In this document: positions 50,140 to 56,879 of the stretch, one piece after another
How the letters are laid out: each line of letters opens with the position of its first letter
Position numbering within the stretch: the first letter of the stretch is position 1
Source: Pseudomonadota bacterium
GTDB taxonomy: Bacteria > Myxococcota_A > UBA796 > GCA-2862545
Direction of reading: 5' to 3'
DNA: 56,879 nt
NCBI GenBank assembly: GCA_947475315.1
Contig: CANJMY010000012.1
Coordinates: forward strand, 1-56,879
The notes under the pieces: generated by a model
What the model saw: only the letters and a program-made list of their open reading frames with translations
What the model was told of the DNA's origin: nothing
Databases searched by the model: none
Made by a program: the position numbers and the translations under genes

Positions 50140-50397
50140 CTAGCGGCGGCCCCAGCCGTAGCGAACGATCGTGGGCGTGAGGCGGGCGTGCGCCGCGATC
50201 TGCTTGGCGGTGGCGCCCTCAGGCACAACCTGGGTCACGATGAAGACGCTGCGCGTGGTCGGCGCCTCCTTCACCTTGGTGCGTAGCACCAGCCGGCTCA
50301 CCGCCGCGCTGGGGTTCTCCGCTTCGATGGTGCCGTATGGGACCGAGGGGCCGAGCTCGTCCGTCGTGGTGAGGCGATCTACCTTGTAGTTCGGCAT
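50140..50397 (-). CDS. Small protein of unknown function
   Basis: An 85-aa protein beginning MPNYKVDRLTTTDELG, ATG 50397 preceded by AAGGAA. The N-terminal half is beta-like (TRSVFIVTQVV) and the C-terminal segment EGATAKQIAAHARLTPTIVR has a helix-turn-helix-like rhythm, though too short to be sure. It ends in GWGRR. No family is recognised; a small DNA-binding role is possible. It is separated by 180 bp from the oxidase gene and 135 bp from the histidine kinase stop. Confidence 0.7.
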   Translation of the reverse strand: MPNYKVDRLTTTDELGPSVPYGTIEAENPSAAVSRLVLRTKVKEAPTTRSVFIVTQVVPEGATAKQIAAHARLTPTIVRYGWGRR

Positions 50398-50532
50398 CGG
50401 CGTTCCTTGGCGTGCGGAGTCGTGGGACGCGCTCCGAAGGGCTCTAGACCAAGGGCGCGTGCGGCAAGTATCGCGTTCACGTCGCTTGGGGCGAACACGA
50501 TCGTGCGCGGGGCGTTCACGCGCGGGCGCGGG

Positions 50533-51474
50533 TCACCCGACGGTCACCGGGCGCAAGGTCACAGTGAACACCGTACCCCCCAGCGAGGACGTGTCGATCG
50601 TGACGATCCCGTGGTGGGCGTCGGCGCAGCCGCGGACGGACAGCAGGCCCAGCCCCGTGCCTTGCTCCTTGCTCGTGAAGAACGGATCGAAGATGCGGTC
50701 GCGGAGCGCGGCGGGAATACCAGGGCCGTCGTCCGCGACGGAGAGCGTGACCCCCTCTGGGGTGACGCGGACGGCCACTTCAACGCGGCCAGACGGCGCC
50801 TCCGCGGCGTTGAGCAGGAGGTTGCTCAGCAGCTCGTCGACGAGAACGGGGTACACGCGCAGCGGCGCCGGACCAGAGGTCACCTGCACGACCTCGCAAG
50901 CCTGGACGTGGTCATGCTTGCGCATCCGGGCGATCACCCGGCCGACCTCCTCGGACAGGTCCACCTCGCGGGCCTCCTGCGCGCGGGCCTGGCTGCCCAG
51001 GTCACGCAGGCGGCGCATCATGTCGACCAGGCGGTCCAGCGCGGCGTTGAGGTCGTCGGCGACGGCCCGCACCTCGGGCTCGGGCCGGTTGAGCAGCTCA
51101 CCGGCGGCCACCTTGGCGACGGTCAGCATGTTGTTTCCGTCGTGCGCCACCGCCGAGGCGAGCGCGCCGGCGAGCGCCCGACGGTCGAGCAGGTGGTAGG
51201 TCTCCTCTTGCTTCGCGACGCGCAGGCTTGCGGCGGCGATGCGCGCGAACAGCGCATGAGAGAACCCGTACAGGGCCAAAGCCGTGACCAAGATGAACGC
51301 CCAGCCCTTCCACGTCTGGATCCGATCGAGCTCGTCCAGTGAGGACGCGAAGTTAGCGACCAGCATGTCGGAGAACGCGATGTAGAGGATGCCGAGCACT
51401 AGGTACCCGCCCGAGATCGCCAGCGCGTAGCGATCGGGCAGCATGCGTAGACTTCGCTTTGTGGTCTCGGACAA
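50533..51474 (-). CDS. Histidine kinase, two transmembrane helices
   Basis: A 313-aa sensor kinase. TM helices at about 17-35 and 56-77 with a short periplasmic loop between them, then a DHp helix with H111 (AVAHDGNNML; HD instead of the usual HE), and an ATP-binding catalytic domain (NLLLNAAEA, DDGPGIP, TGLGLLSVRGC with the G2-type box). The TTG start (51474) is favoured by GGGGGGAG 3-5 nt upstream, with ATG 51444 as alternative. No response regulator is adjacent; the orphan OmpR regulator at 30181-30870 lies 20 kb away and need not be its partner. Confidence 0.88.
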   Translation of the reverse strand: MSETTKRSLRMLPDRYALAISGGYLVLGILYIAFSDMLVANFASSLDELDRIQTWKGWAFILVTALALYGFSHALFARIAAASLRVAKQEETYHLLDRRALAGALASAVAHDGNNMLTVAKVAAGELLNRPEPEVRAVADDLNAALDRLVDMMRRLRDLGSQARAQEAREVDLSEEVGRVIARMRKHDHVQACEVVQVTSGPAPLRVYPVLVDELLSNLLLNAAEAPSGRVEVAVRVTPEGVTLSVADDGPGIPAALRDRIFDPFFTSKEQGTGLGLLSVRGCADAHHGIVTIDTSSLGGTVFTVTLRPVTVG

Positions 51475-51562
51475 CTTCTCCCCCCAGAGTCGCGCCGTAA
51501 CATGCCGGTTGCACGGGACGTGCCGGTGGTTCGCGCGGTGTGGGTCGCGCGCGGACCGTTGA

Positions 51563-51571
51563 TGATATGAT
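51563..51571 (+). promoter_or_regulatory. Extended -10 promoter element before the MopE-like gene
   Basis: TGATATGAT contains TATGAT (51566-51571) with a TG one base upstream, an extended -10. No good -35 box is required or seen. The leader to ATG 51591 would be about 13 nt, with GAGG as the ribosome site. Confidence 0.4.
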
Positions 51572-51590
51572 CGGGCGCGGTGAGGTCCTC

Positions 51591-52529
51591 ATGGGGCTGC
51601 GAGTCTGGTGCTTGTTCGCCTTGAGTCTGTGCGCCTGCGACCCGTCGCGTGGACGGATCGGCGTCACCGGGGCGGACGCGGACACCGACCTGGCGACCGA
51701 GGACGCCGACTTCGACGGCTACACCATCGCCGACGGCGACTGCGACGACCAGGAACGCAACATCAACCCGGGCGCCACCGAGCGCTGGTACGACGGCGTG
51801 GACGGCAACTGCGACGGCGCGGACGACAACGACGCGGACGCCGACGGCTACGACGCGGCGGGCCACGGCGGCGACGACTGCGACGACACCAACGGCGACA
51901 TCCACCCGGGCGGCACGGAGCTGCCCAACGGCCTGGACGACGACTGCAGCGGCCTTCCGGACGACACGCCGAGCGCGCAGCCGGACAACGACGCCGACGG
52001 GTACTCAGCGTACGCGGGGGACTGTGATGACGCCAACCCCGACGTGAACCCGGGCGCCACCGAGGTCCCGTACGACGGCCTCGACGCGAACTGCGACGGC
52101 GTGAGCGACAACGACGCGGACGGCGACGGGCACGACTCGGTCGACCAGGGCGGCGACGACTGCTTGGACACGGACCCGACCATCTTTCCCGGCGCCACGG
52201 AGACCTGGTACGACGGCGTCGACCAGAACTGTGACCTGGCGCCCGACTGGGACGCGGACGGCGACGGCTGGCGATCGGCCGCGTACGGCGGGACCGACTG
52301 CGACGACGCGCGCCTCGACACGCACCCGCACGCCAACGAGGTCTGGTACGACGGCGTCGATCAGGCCTGTGACGGCGGCGACGACAACGACGCGGACGGC
52401 GACGGCCACGCCAGCGACGCCCACGGCGGCGACGACTGCGATGACGGGGACGCGGGCCTCCACCCGGACCAGTGGGACTTCCCGGACCCGTTCATCGACA
52501 ACAACTGCAACGGGGATCCGTGGTCCTGA
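51591..52529 (+). CDS. MopE-like Asp-rich repeat lipoprotein
   Basis: A 312-aa lipoprotein with lipobox LCAC. It contains six imperfect repeats of the form DxDGD..DGDDCDD..P.VNPGATE.WYDGVD.NCDG, the MopE-type motif associated with metal or calcium binding in deltaproteobacterial surface proteins. The Asp spacing (DADGDG) is also like thrombospondin type 3 repeats. ATG 51591 is chosen by the signal peptide. It is convergent with the Xaa-Pro aminopeptidase gene (51 bp). Confidence 0.9.
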   Translation: MGLRVWCLFALSLCACDPSRGRIGVTGADADTDLATEDADFDGYTIADGDCDDQERNINPGATERWYDGVDGNCDGADDNDADADGYDAAGHGGDDCDDTNGDIHPGGTELPNGLDDDCSGLPDDTPSAQPDNDADGYSAYAGDCDDANPDVNPGATEVPYDGLDANCDGVSDNDADGDGHDSVDQGGDDCLDTDPTIFPGATETWYDGVDQNCDLAPDWDADGDGWRSAAYGGTDCDDARLDTHPHANEVWYDGVDQACDGGDDNDADGDGHASDAHGGDDCDDGDAGLHPDQWDFPDPFIDNNCNGDPWS

Positions 52530-52580
52530 CCGCGCGGCCGCGCGCACGCCTTGGGGGCGGCGCGCGTCGATGCGGGGCGG

Positions 52581-53888
52581 CTAGCGCGCGCAGAGCGCCT
52601 CAAGCTCGGCGACGCTCTTGGGTGCTGAGGCGGTGAGCACCTCGTTCCCGGTCGCGGTGACCAGCACATCGTCCTCGATGCGAATGCCGATCCCGCGGTA
52701 CTCGGTCGGCACGTCGTCGGCGTCCGGCGGGATGTACAGGCCGGGCTCGATCGTCAGCACCATGCCGGGCGCGAGCACGCGGCTGGAGCCGTCGCGCGCG
52801 TAGGAGCCCACGTCGTGCACGTCGAGGCCCAGCCAGTGGCTGGTGCCGTGCATGTAGAAGCGCTTGAAGGCGTCGGTGCGGATCAGCTCGTCCACCTCGC
52901 CGGTCAGCAGCCCCAAGCCCACGAGCGACTCGGTCAGGCTGCGGACCACGCCGTCGTGGATGCTCCAGAAGGTCGCGCCGGGCTTCACGGCGGCGATCGC
53001 CTCCAGCTGCGACTTCAAGACCGCCTCGTACAGCGCCTTCTGCGCGGCGGAGAAGCGGCCGTTCGCGGGCCAGGTGCGGGTGATGTCGGCCGTGTAGTAG
53101 GCGACCTCGCCGCCCGCGTCGATCAGCACGAGCTCGCCGTCCTGCACGGTGTCGTCGTTCGTGACGTAGTGGAGGATGCAGGCGTTGTCACCCGCGGCGA
53201 CGATGCTCGGGTAGCCAGCGCCCGTGCCGCCCGCGATGCGGAAGGTGTGCTCGATCGCGGCCTCGATCTCGAACTCGCGCACGCCGGGGCGACCGGAGCG
53301 CATGGCGATCACGTGGGCCTCGGCGCTGATGCGCGCGGCCTCACGCAAGAGCACCAGCTCGTCCTCGGTCTTGTGCAGGCGCAGGTCGTGCAGCAGGCGG
53401 GTCGGGCGGTGGAAGGTCTCGGGCACGTCCAGGCCGTTGCGGCGCGCGGCCTTGGCGGCCTTGGCCATGCAGCGCAGCAAGAGCGTGTCCTGCTCGGACG
53501 ACGCGCCGAACGCGTAGTGCAGCACCTTCACGCCCTGGAGCAGCCGAACCAGCTCGCCCTCGAGGTCCTCGTACGCAAACGCGGCGTCGGCGCCGAAGCG
53601 CGCCTTGGCGCCCTCGGGGCCCGCGCGACGGCCGACCCAGGTCTCCATCTCGGGGTCACGCGGCTGCACGAACATGGTGACCGGCGCCTCGCCGGGGCGG
53701 ACCCACACGGCGACCTCAGGATCGGGCCAGCCGGTGAGCCACCAGATGTCGCTGTCGGGCCGGTACTTGAAGTCGGTGTCGCCGTTGCGGCGGTGCGACG
53801 GCGCGCCGAAGATCAGCACGGCCTCGTCGGGCGCGAGGCGGGCGATGAGGGCCGCGCGGTGGGCGGCGAAGTCCGGCACAGGCAACAT
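52581..53888 (-). CDS. pepP: Xaa-Pro aminopeptidase
   Basis: A 435-aa metallopeptidase of family M24. An N-terminal domain with AFYNPVSG-type creatinase start precedes the pita-bread core. Metal ligands: D in VLIDAGGEVAYYTADITRTWP, H in HGTSHWLGLDVHDVG and the Glu of MVLTIEPGLYIP, with another Glu in RIEDDVLV. It releases N-terminal residues before proline. ATG 53888 has GGAG 5 nt upstream. Length is typical (about 440). Confidence 0.93.
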   Translation of the reverse strand: MLPVPDFAAHRAALIARLAPDEAVLIFGAPSHRRNGDTDFKYRPDSDIWWLTGWPDPEVAVWVRPGEAPVTMFVQPRDPEMETWVGRRAGPEGAKARFGADAAFAYEDLEGELVRLLQGVKVLHYAFGASSEQDTLLLRCMAKAAKAARRNGLDVPETFHRPTRLLHDLRLHKTEDELVLLREAARISAEAHVIAMRSGRPGVREFEIEAAIEHTFRIAGGTGAGYPSIVAAGDNACILHYVTNDDTVQDGELVLIDAGGEVAYYTADITRTWPANGRFSAAQKALYEAVLKSQLEAIAAVKPGATFWSIHDGVVRSLTESLVGLGLLTGEVDELIRTDAFKRFYMHGTSHWLGLDVHDVGSYARDGSSRVLAPGMVLTIEPGLYIPPDADDVPTEYRGIGIRIEDDVLVTATGNEVLTASAPKSVAELEALCAR

Positions 53889-53920
53889 CGTGTCTCCAAA
53901 GAGGCGACGTTAACCTGAAT

Positions 53921-53963
53921 GGGTCAGGGTCTGCTTGACCCCACGCGCTCGCACGCTTTAGTC
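53921..53963 (+). promoter_or_regulatory. Promoter and inverted repeat before the GNAT gene
   Basis: TTGACC (53935-53940) and TTAGTC (53958-53963) are 17 bp apart, a candidate sigma70 promoter for the gene at 53986. An inverted repeat GGGTCA (53921-53926) / TGACCC (53936-53941) overlaps the -35 box and may be an operator. Confidence 0.4.
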
Positions 53964-53985
53964 GTCGAGGGTGGCAGGAGAGTGC

Positions 53986-54519
53986 ATGTCGGTCTCGATC
54001 AGCGTGGAGCCGGGCCCGAGCCTGGACGCGCGCCCCGCGGTGCGGATGGTGCGGGCCGAGCGCGGGGACGACAGCCTGGTCGACGTGGTGATCGACATCG
54101 ATCTCAAGTCCTTCATCGAACCGACCTTCTCGCGGCACACGGCGACGGCGCTGCTGGCGCACGGCGAGACCTTCCTGCTCAAGTCCGGCGAGCAGATTGT
54201 CGGCACCTGCCTGGCGATGCGCGCGTGGGAGCCGCCGGGCGGCGTCCACCTGGTGTCGATGGCGATCTTGCCGGGCTCACGCGGCCGCGGCCTGGGCCAG
54301 CGCTTCATCGGCTGGGTGCTGGCGGCGCTGGCTGAGGACGGCGTCGGCTCGGCGAGCCTGGTCGTGGGCTCGGAGAACGTCCGCGCGCTGCGCGTCTACA
54401 AGGACGTGGGGTTTGAGGTCACGCGCGAGGGCCCGGTGGACCGGGCCACCGGGGAGCGTCAGCTCTACCTGAGCGTCGACCTGGCGCACGCGCACCCGCA
54501 CCTCCGACCCAACCGCTAG
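53986..54519 (+). CDS. GNAT-family N-acetyltransferase
   Basis: A 177-aa acetyltransferase. The acetyl-CoA loop (motif A) is SMAILPGSRGRGLGQRFIG, and ASLVVGSENVRALRVYKDVGF is motif B. The substrate is unknown. ATG 53986 is preferred to the in-frame GTG 53971 because GGAG at 53976-53979 is well spaced. It converges with the DTD lipoprotein gene. Confidence 0.9.
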   Translation: MSVSISVEPGPSLDARPAVRMVRAERGDDSLVDVVIDIDLKSFIEPTFSRHTATALLAHGETFLLKSGEQIVGTCLAMRAWEPPGGVHLVSMAILPGSRGRGLGQRFIGWVLAALAEDGVGSASLVVGSENVRALRVYKDVGFEVTREGPVDRATGERQLYLSVDLAHAHPHLRPNR

Positions 54520-54540
54520 GGCCAGAGGGGGCGGCGCGGA

Positions 54541-55074
54541 TCAGGGCTGCGTGTCGACCGTGAACGCGTCGGTCAGGAAGACCGCGGTGTTGTCGTCGAA
54601 CTCGACGAGCACGTCCTGCGGGCCCGCGGGCGCGTTGTCCGGCACGTCGATCGTCAACAGGACCTCGGCGGCGCTGCGGTGCGACAGGGCGAGCGAGGTG
54701 ACGCCGCCGGTGCCGTAGAAGGACACCGACGCGACGTGCGCCATGTCCGGCGAGCCGTCGCCGAGCAGGGAGACGATGCTGGTGGTGCCGGGTGCGGCGT
54801 GGTCGGGCGCGAACACAAACGCGGCGGCGACGTCGGTGTCCGAGACGTCCGTGTCCGCGACGTCGGTGTCGACGATGTCCGTGTCGGCCACGTCGGTGTC
54901 GCGGCCGTTGTCGGTGTCGTAGGGGACGTCGGTGTCGTCAGGGTGGGGCTGGTCGGGGCGGCCCGTGTCGTCCTGGCCCTCGTCGCCCGAGAAGGAGTGG
55001 TCGTGCTTGCTGTAGAAGATGCAGCCCGGCAATCCGGACAGCAGGAAGGCCGTAAGGGCCAGCTTTGAGTGCAT
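54541..55074 (-). CDS. DTD-linker lipoprotein with Ig-like C-terminal domain
   Basis: A 177-aa lipoprotein: lipobox LPGC (15-18). A linker of about 50 residues is made of Asp, Thr, Val and Pro with five tandem DTDV(A/S/I) pentamers, encoded by an in-phase 15-bp tandem repeat (54829-54903). The folded C-terminal part (about 90-177) is beta-rich (TSIVSLLGDGSPD, VLLTIDVPDNAPAGPQDVLVEFDDN), of immunoglobulin or IPT type. GGAGGAG supports ATG 55074. The linker style recurs in other lipoproteins here. Confidence 0.85.
   Translation of the reverse strand: MHSKLALTAFLLSGLPGCIFYSKHDHSFSGDEGQDDTGRPDQPHPDDTDVPYDTDNGRDTDVADTDIVDTDVADTDVSDTDVAAAFVFAPDHAAPGTTSIVSLLGDGSPDMAHVASVSFYGTGGVTSLALSHRSAAEVLLTIDVPDNAPAGPQDVLVEFDDNTAVFLTDAFTVDTQP
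54829..54903. repeat. Five tandem 15-bp repeats encoding a DTD linker
   Basis: Units 54829-54843, 54844-54858, 54859-54873, 54874-54888 and 54889-54903 each differ at two or three bases and encode DTDV(A/S) or DTDIV on the minus strand. The frame is kept, so length variation by slippage would only change linker length. Confidence 0.75.
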
Positions 55075-55251
55075 GGGGTCTCCTCCAGGTGTGCTCGTGC
55101 CGCGCGATCAACGCACGAACCCGTCGACGTATTCGACCATGCCCCACGAAAAGACGTTTGGCGAGGGCGAATTTGCCGGGGTGCGGAGGCGCCTGCGCGC
55201 GTGTACGCTGTGGGTAGCGCCTCCCGACACGTCCCGGAGGCGGGAGAGGCC

Positions 55252-56079
55252 ATGAACTTCAAGCCCGAGAAGGCCTACAAGAACCTCACGTTCCTGAATT
55301 CGCCGCCCGCGCGCACCATCCGCATCCTGTCTGAGTACGAGGAGCCGAGGCAGCGCTTCTTGCAGCACGGCGTGCGCGACACGATCGTCGTGTTCGGATC
55401 CGCGCGAGCGCGCCCGCTCGATCAGACCCTGCCGGCGTTGGAGTCCGCGCAGTCGGCGCTCGCGCTGAACCCGGACGACGCGCTGCTGCAAAAGACGGTG
55501 CAGGACGGCGAGCGCGCAGTGCGCCTGTCGCACTTCTACGAGCAAGCCCGCGAGCTGTCGCGGCGGCTGACGGAGTGGAGCTTGTACCGCGAGGGCCTGC
55601 GTCGCTACACGATCTGCACCGGCGGCGGCCCCGGCATGATGGAGGCCGCCAACCGCGGCGCGTCCGAGGTGGAGAACGGCCGCAGCATCGGGCTGGGCAT
55701 CAGCCTGCCGTTCGAGCCCGGCGTCAACGTCTACACCACCAAGGAGCTGGCGTTCGAGTTCCATTACTTCTTCACGCGCAAGCTGTGGTTCGTCTACCTG
55801 ATGCGCGCGTGCATCCTGTTCCCGGGCGGGTTCGGCACGTTTGACGAGCTGTTCGAGCTGCTGACGCTGCTTCAGACCGGCAAGGTGAAGCGGCGAGTGC
55901 CGATCGTGCTGTTCGGCACCGAGTACTGGAGCCGCGTCGTCAACTTCGAGGCGATGGCCGAGTACGGCACCGTGTCCTTGGCGGACCTGTCGATGGTGTT
56001 CCGGACCGACAGCGTGGACGACGCGTTCCGCTACATCATCGGCGAGCTGGACCGCATCGAAGCCCGACCGCTGCCATAG
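55252..56079 (+). CDS. LOG-family protein (cytokinin riboside 5'-monophosphate phosphoribohydrolase-like)
   Basis: A 275-aa protein with the LOG signatures: GGGPGMMEAANRGA (about 127-140) and FPGGFGTFDELFELLTLLQTGK (about 189-210). LOG enzymes release the base from nucleoside monophosphates. It is longer than the plain family (about 190 aa), with an extra N-terminal segment of about 85 residues that includes LSHFYEQARELSRR. ATG 55252 has GGGAGAG 5-11 nt upstream; the frame is open further upstream. Its product in bacteria is often an AMP nucleosidase; cytokinin use cannot be inferred. Confidence 0.9.
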   Translation: MNFKPEKAYKNLTFLNSPPARTIRILSEYEEPRQRFLQHGVRDTIVVFGSARARPLDQTLPALESAQSALALNPDDALLQKTVQDGERAVRLSHFYEQARELSRRLTEWSLYREGLRRYTICTGGGPGMMEAANRGASEVENGRSIGLGISLPFEPGVNVYTTKELAFEFHYFFTRKLWFVYLMRACILFPGGFGTFDELFELLTLLQTGKVKRRVPIVLFGTEYWSRVVNFEAMAEYGTVSLADLSMVFRTDSVDDAFRYIIGELDRIEARPLP

Positions 56080-56163
56080 CGCGCGGCCCGCTCAACCGGA
56101 GCGACGCCTCGTTCGACCGGCGGCGCGCGTCACCGACCGCGTACGCCGTCGGCCGAGAAAGCG

Positions 56164-56195
56164 AAAAACCCCAGCCGGCGAACCGACTGGGGTTT
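56164..56195 (-). terminator. Intrinsic terminator after the left tRNA-Gly gene
   Basis: A 13-bp stem with one mismatch (56166-56178 with 56183-56195) around a TTCG loop on the minus strand is followed by five U. In the other direction the same stem precedes TTTCTTTT, so it may also end the LOG mRNA (plus strand). Confidence 0.85.
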
Positions 56196-56202
56196 CTTTT
56201 AG

Positions 56203-56277
56203 TGGAGCGGGCGAAGGGATTTGAACCCTCGACCCTCAGCATGGCAAGCTGATGCTCTACCACTGAGCTACGCCCGC
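56203..56277 (-). tRNA. tRNA-Gly (anticodon GCC)
   Basis: A 75-nt tRNA with encoded CCA. On the minus strand it starts GCGGGCG (56277 downwards) and ends CGCCCGC-T-CCA. D arm GCTC-AGTGGTA-GAGC, anticodon arm TCAGC-TTGCCAT-GCTGA with anticodon GCC, and T arm GAGGG-TTCAAAT-CCCTT are complete. It is identical to the copy at 56442-56516. The terminator at 56164-56195 follows. Confidence 0.97.
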
Positions 56278-56288
56278 AGAGCGCCAGC

Positions 56289-56317
56289 CGTCTATCGAGT
56301 CTTGGTGCCGCCGTCAA
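56289..56317 (-). promoter_or_regulatory. Promoter of the left tRNA-Gly gene
   Basis: On the minus strand TTGACG (56312-56317) and TAGACG (56289-56294) are 17 bp apart, ending 11 bp before the tRNA 5' end. The same -35 box and spacing precede the second copy. Confidence 0.7.
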
Positions 56318-56402
56318 AGGCTCCGCGACACGCGGGCGCGAAGTAGTGCGCGAAAAGGCGTCGCGGTGGGGCGGTCTGCGCGGATGAACGGCGGGGGAAA
56401 GA

Positions 56403-56434
56403 AAAAACCCCAGCCGGCGAACCGACTGGGGTTT
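56403..56434 (-). terminator. Intrinsic terminator after the right tRNA-Gly gene
   Basis: Same sequence as 56164-56195, with a six-base U run (56402-56407). It lies just before the promoter of the left tRNA copy, so the two tRNAs are separate transcription units. Confidence 0.85.
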
Positions 56435-56441
56435 CTTTTAG

Positions 56442-56516
56442 TGGAGCGGGCGAAGGGATTTGAACCCTCGACCCTCAGCATGGCAAGCTGATGCTCTACC
56501 ACTGAGCTACGCCCGC
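56442..56516 (-). tRNA. tRNA-Gly (anticodon GCC)
   Basis: A 75-nt tRNA with encoded CCA, identical to that at 56203-56277. The 122-bp block 56403-56524, including terminator and tRNA, is a direct repeat of 56164-56285. Confidence 0.97.
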
Positions 56517-56527
56517 AGAGCGCCCGC

Positions 56528-56556
56528 CTTTTATCGGGGTCCGCGGCCGCCGTCAA
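56528..56556 (-). promoter_or_regulatory. Promoter of the right tRNA-Gly gene
   Basis: On the minus strand TTGACG (56551-56556) and TAAAAG (56528-56533) are 17 bp apart, ending 11 bp before the tRNA 5' end. The -35 box overlaps the stop region of the partial gene. Confidence 0.7.
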
Positions 56557-56879
56557 GGATGAGCGCGGCGTGCAATTCGTTCGATGAGCGGTCTGCTCGG
56601 TTGATCCGAAATTTCGAGCGCGGAAGAAGTTTCGCGGGCCAGCTGCAGGCCCAACGCCACGCGCGCGTCGGCCCAGGTCTTGGGGGAGGCGTCGCCGGTC
56701 ATCGCGCCGAGCTGCGTCCACGCGGCCTCCTCGGCGGTGCGGCGGGCGAGCAGGCTGGCGGGCGGCTCGAACGCGCCCGTGCCGAGCAGCGCGTCGACCA
56801 GATCGACGAGCGACGGGTTGAAGCGCACGGTCTCGTGACCGGCCTCCATGCCGTCGATCGCGTCCTTGAGCGCGATGAC
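56553..56879 (-). CDS. Partial gene running off the right edge, unknown
   Basis: An open frame that enters from beyond the window and ends at 56553. Visible part is about 108 residues, helical and charged (IALKDAIDGMEAGHETVRFN, LVDLVDALLGTG). The phrase NPSLVDLVDALL has a hint of a CheA/HPt helix, but this is not enough to name a family. The start codon lies outside the window; the ATG at 56849 is probably internal. Confidence 0.55.
   Translation of the reverse strand, partial: VIALKDAIDGMEAGHETVRFNPSLVDLVDALLGTGAFEPPASLLARRTAEEAAWTQLGAMTGDASPKTWADARVALGLQLARETSSALEISDQPSRPLIERIARRAHP

Noticed and set aside
56036-56721. Two minus-strand open frames sharing 40 identical residues over the tRNAs
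   Set aside because: They are readings of the duplicated tRNA/terminator block, not proteins.

Overview
The window is a GC-rich bacterial chromosome segment with dense gene packing, many GTG/TTG starts and frequent 4-bp stop/start overlaps (ATGA, GTGA, TTGA). A large set of lipoproteins carry Asp-Thr (DTD) linkers. There is also a MopE-type Asp-rich repeat lipoprotein, a PBP1A with a cytoplasmic zinc ribbon, a TPR-Clp fusion, a pentapeptide-repeat fusion and a NACHT-SUMF1 ATPase. Together these suggest a member of the Myxococcota (old Deltaproteobacteria); this is an inference from gene content, not from a phylogenetic marker. No phage, insertion sequence, integrase or CRISPR array is visible.

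Layout. 1-539: no gene; short palindromic repeats, a hairpin and a likely promoter. 540-1941: an alpha/beta-hydrolase-like gene lacking the nucleophile serine, then a 76-aa helix-turn-helix protein; a TTGAC-N2-GTCAA palindrome lies before each. 8807-1938 (minus): a collinear block for PBP1A, a Cys-rich lipoprotein, a small outer-membrane protein with its own promoter, uracil phosphoribosyltransferase, RidA and RNase D. 8971-14300 (plus): a PDZ/S41 protease and an overlapping short UvrA paralogue, expressed divergently from PBP1A. 14307-17155 (minus): an exported phosphoesterase and two lipoproteins. 17226-20851 (plus): a pentapeptide-repeat fusion, a tail-anchored unknown and a diheme cytochrome lipoprotein.

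25858-20852 (minus) is the most unusual unit. Four genes, each joined to the next by a 4-bp overlap, encode a NACHT NTPase fused to an SUMF1/FGE-like domain, an alpha/beta hydrolase, an AlkD/HEAT-like helical protein and a degenerate transglutaminase-like protein. A radical SAM gene with a second Cys cluster is read divergently (25970-27214). After it come a PPC-domain exported protein, an exported TonB_C protein ending in a Crp-like winged helix, an SDR, an orphan OmpR-type regulator, an acyl-CoA synthetase and an RGG/His-Asp-rich disordered protein.

33947-37314 (plus) is an operon of ferredoxin, a FemAB/GNAT-like protein, a FIST sensor and an RsuA-type pseudouridine synthase. 45998-37357 (minus) carries parC-parE-like topoisomerase genes (ATGA overlap) and the 1412-aa TPR-Clp gene. 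46261-56079 holds aspartate-semialdehyde dehydrogenase (archaeal/fungal-type), a lipoprotein, a multicopper oxidase, a small unknown, a two-TM histidine kinase, the MopE-like lipoprotein, Xaa-Pro aminopeptidase, a GNAT, a DTD lipoprotein and a LOG-family protein. The right end has two identical tRNA-Gly(GCC) genes, each with its own promoter and terminator, and a gene running off the edge.

Functionally the window mixes envelope work (PBP1A, S41 protease, lipoproteins, outer-membrane protein, oxidase), nucleic-acid housekeeping (RNase D, UvrA paralogue, topoisomerase IV, RsuA, tRNAs) and a STAND-ATPase module that could be a signalling or conflict system.
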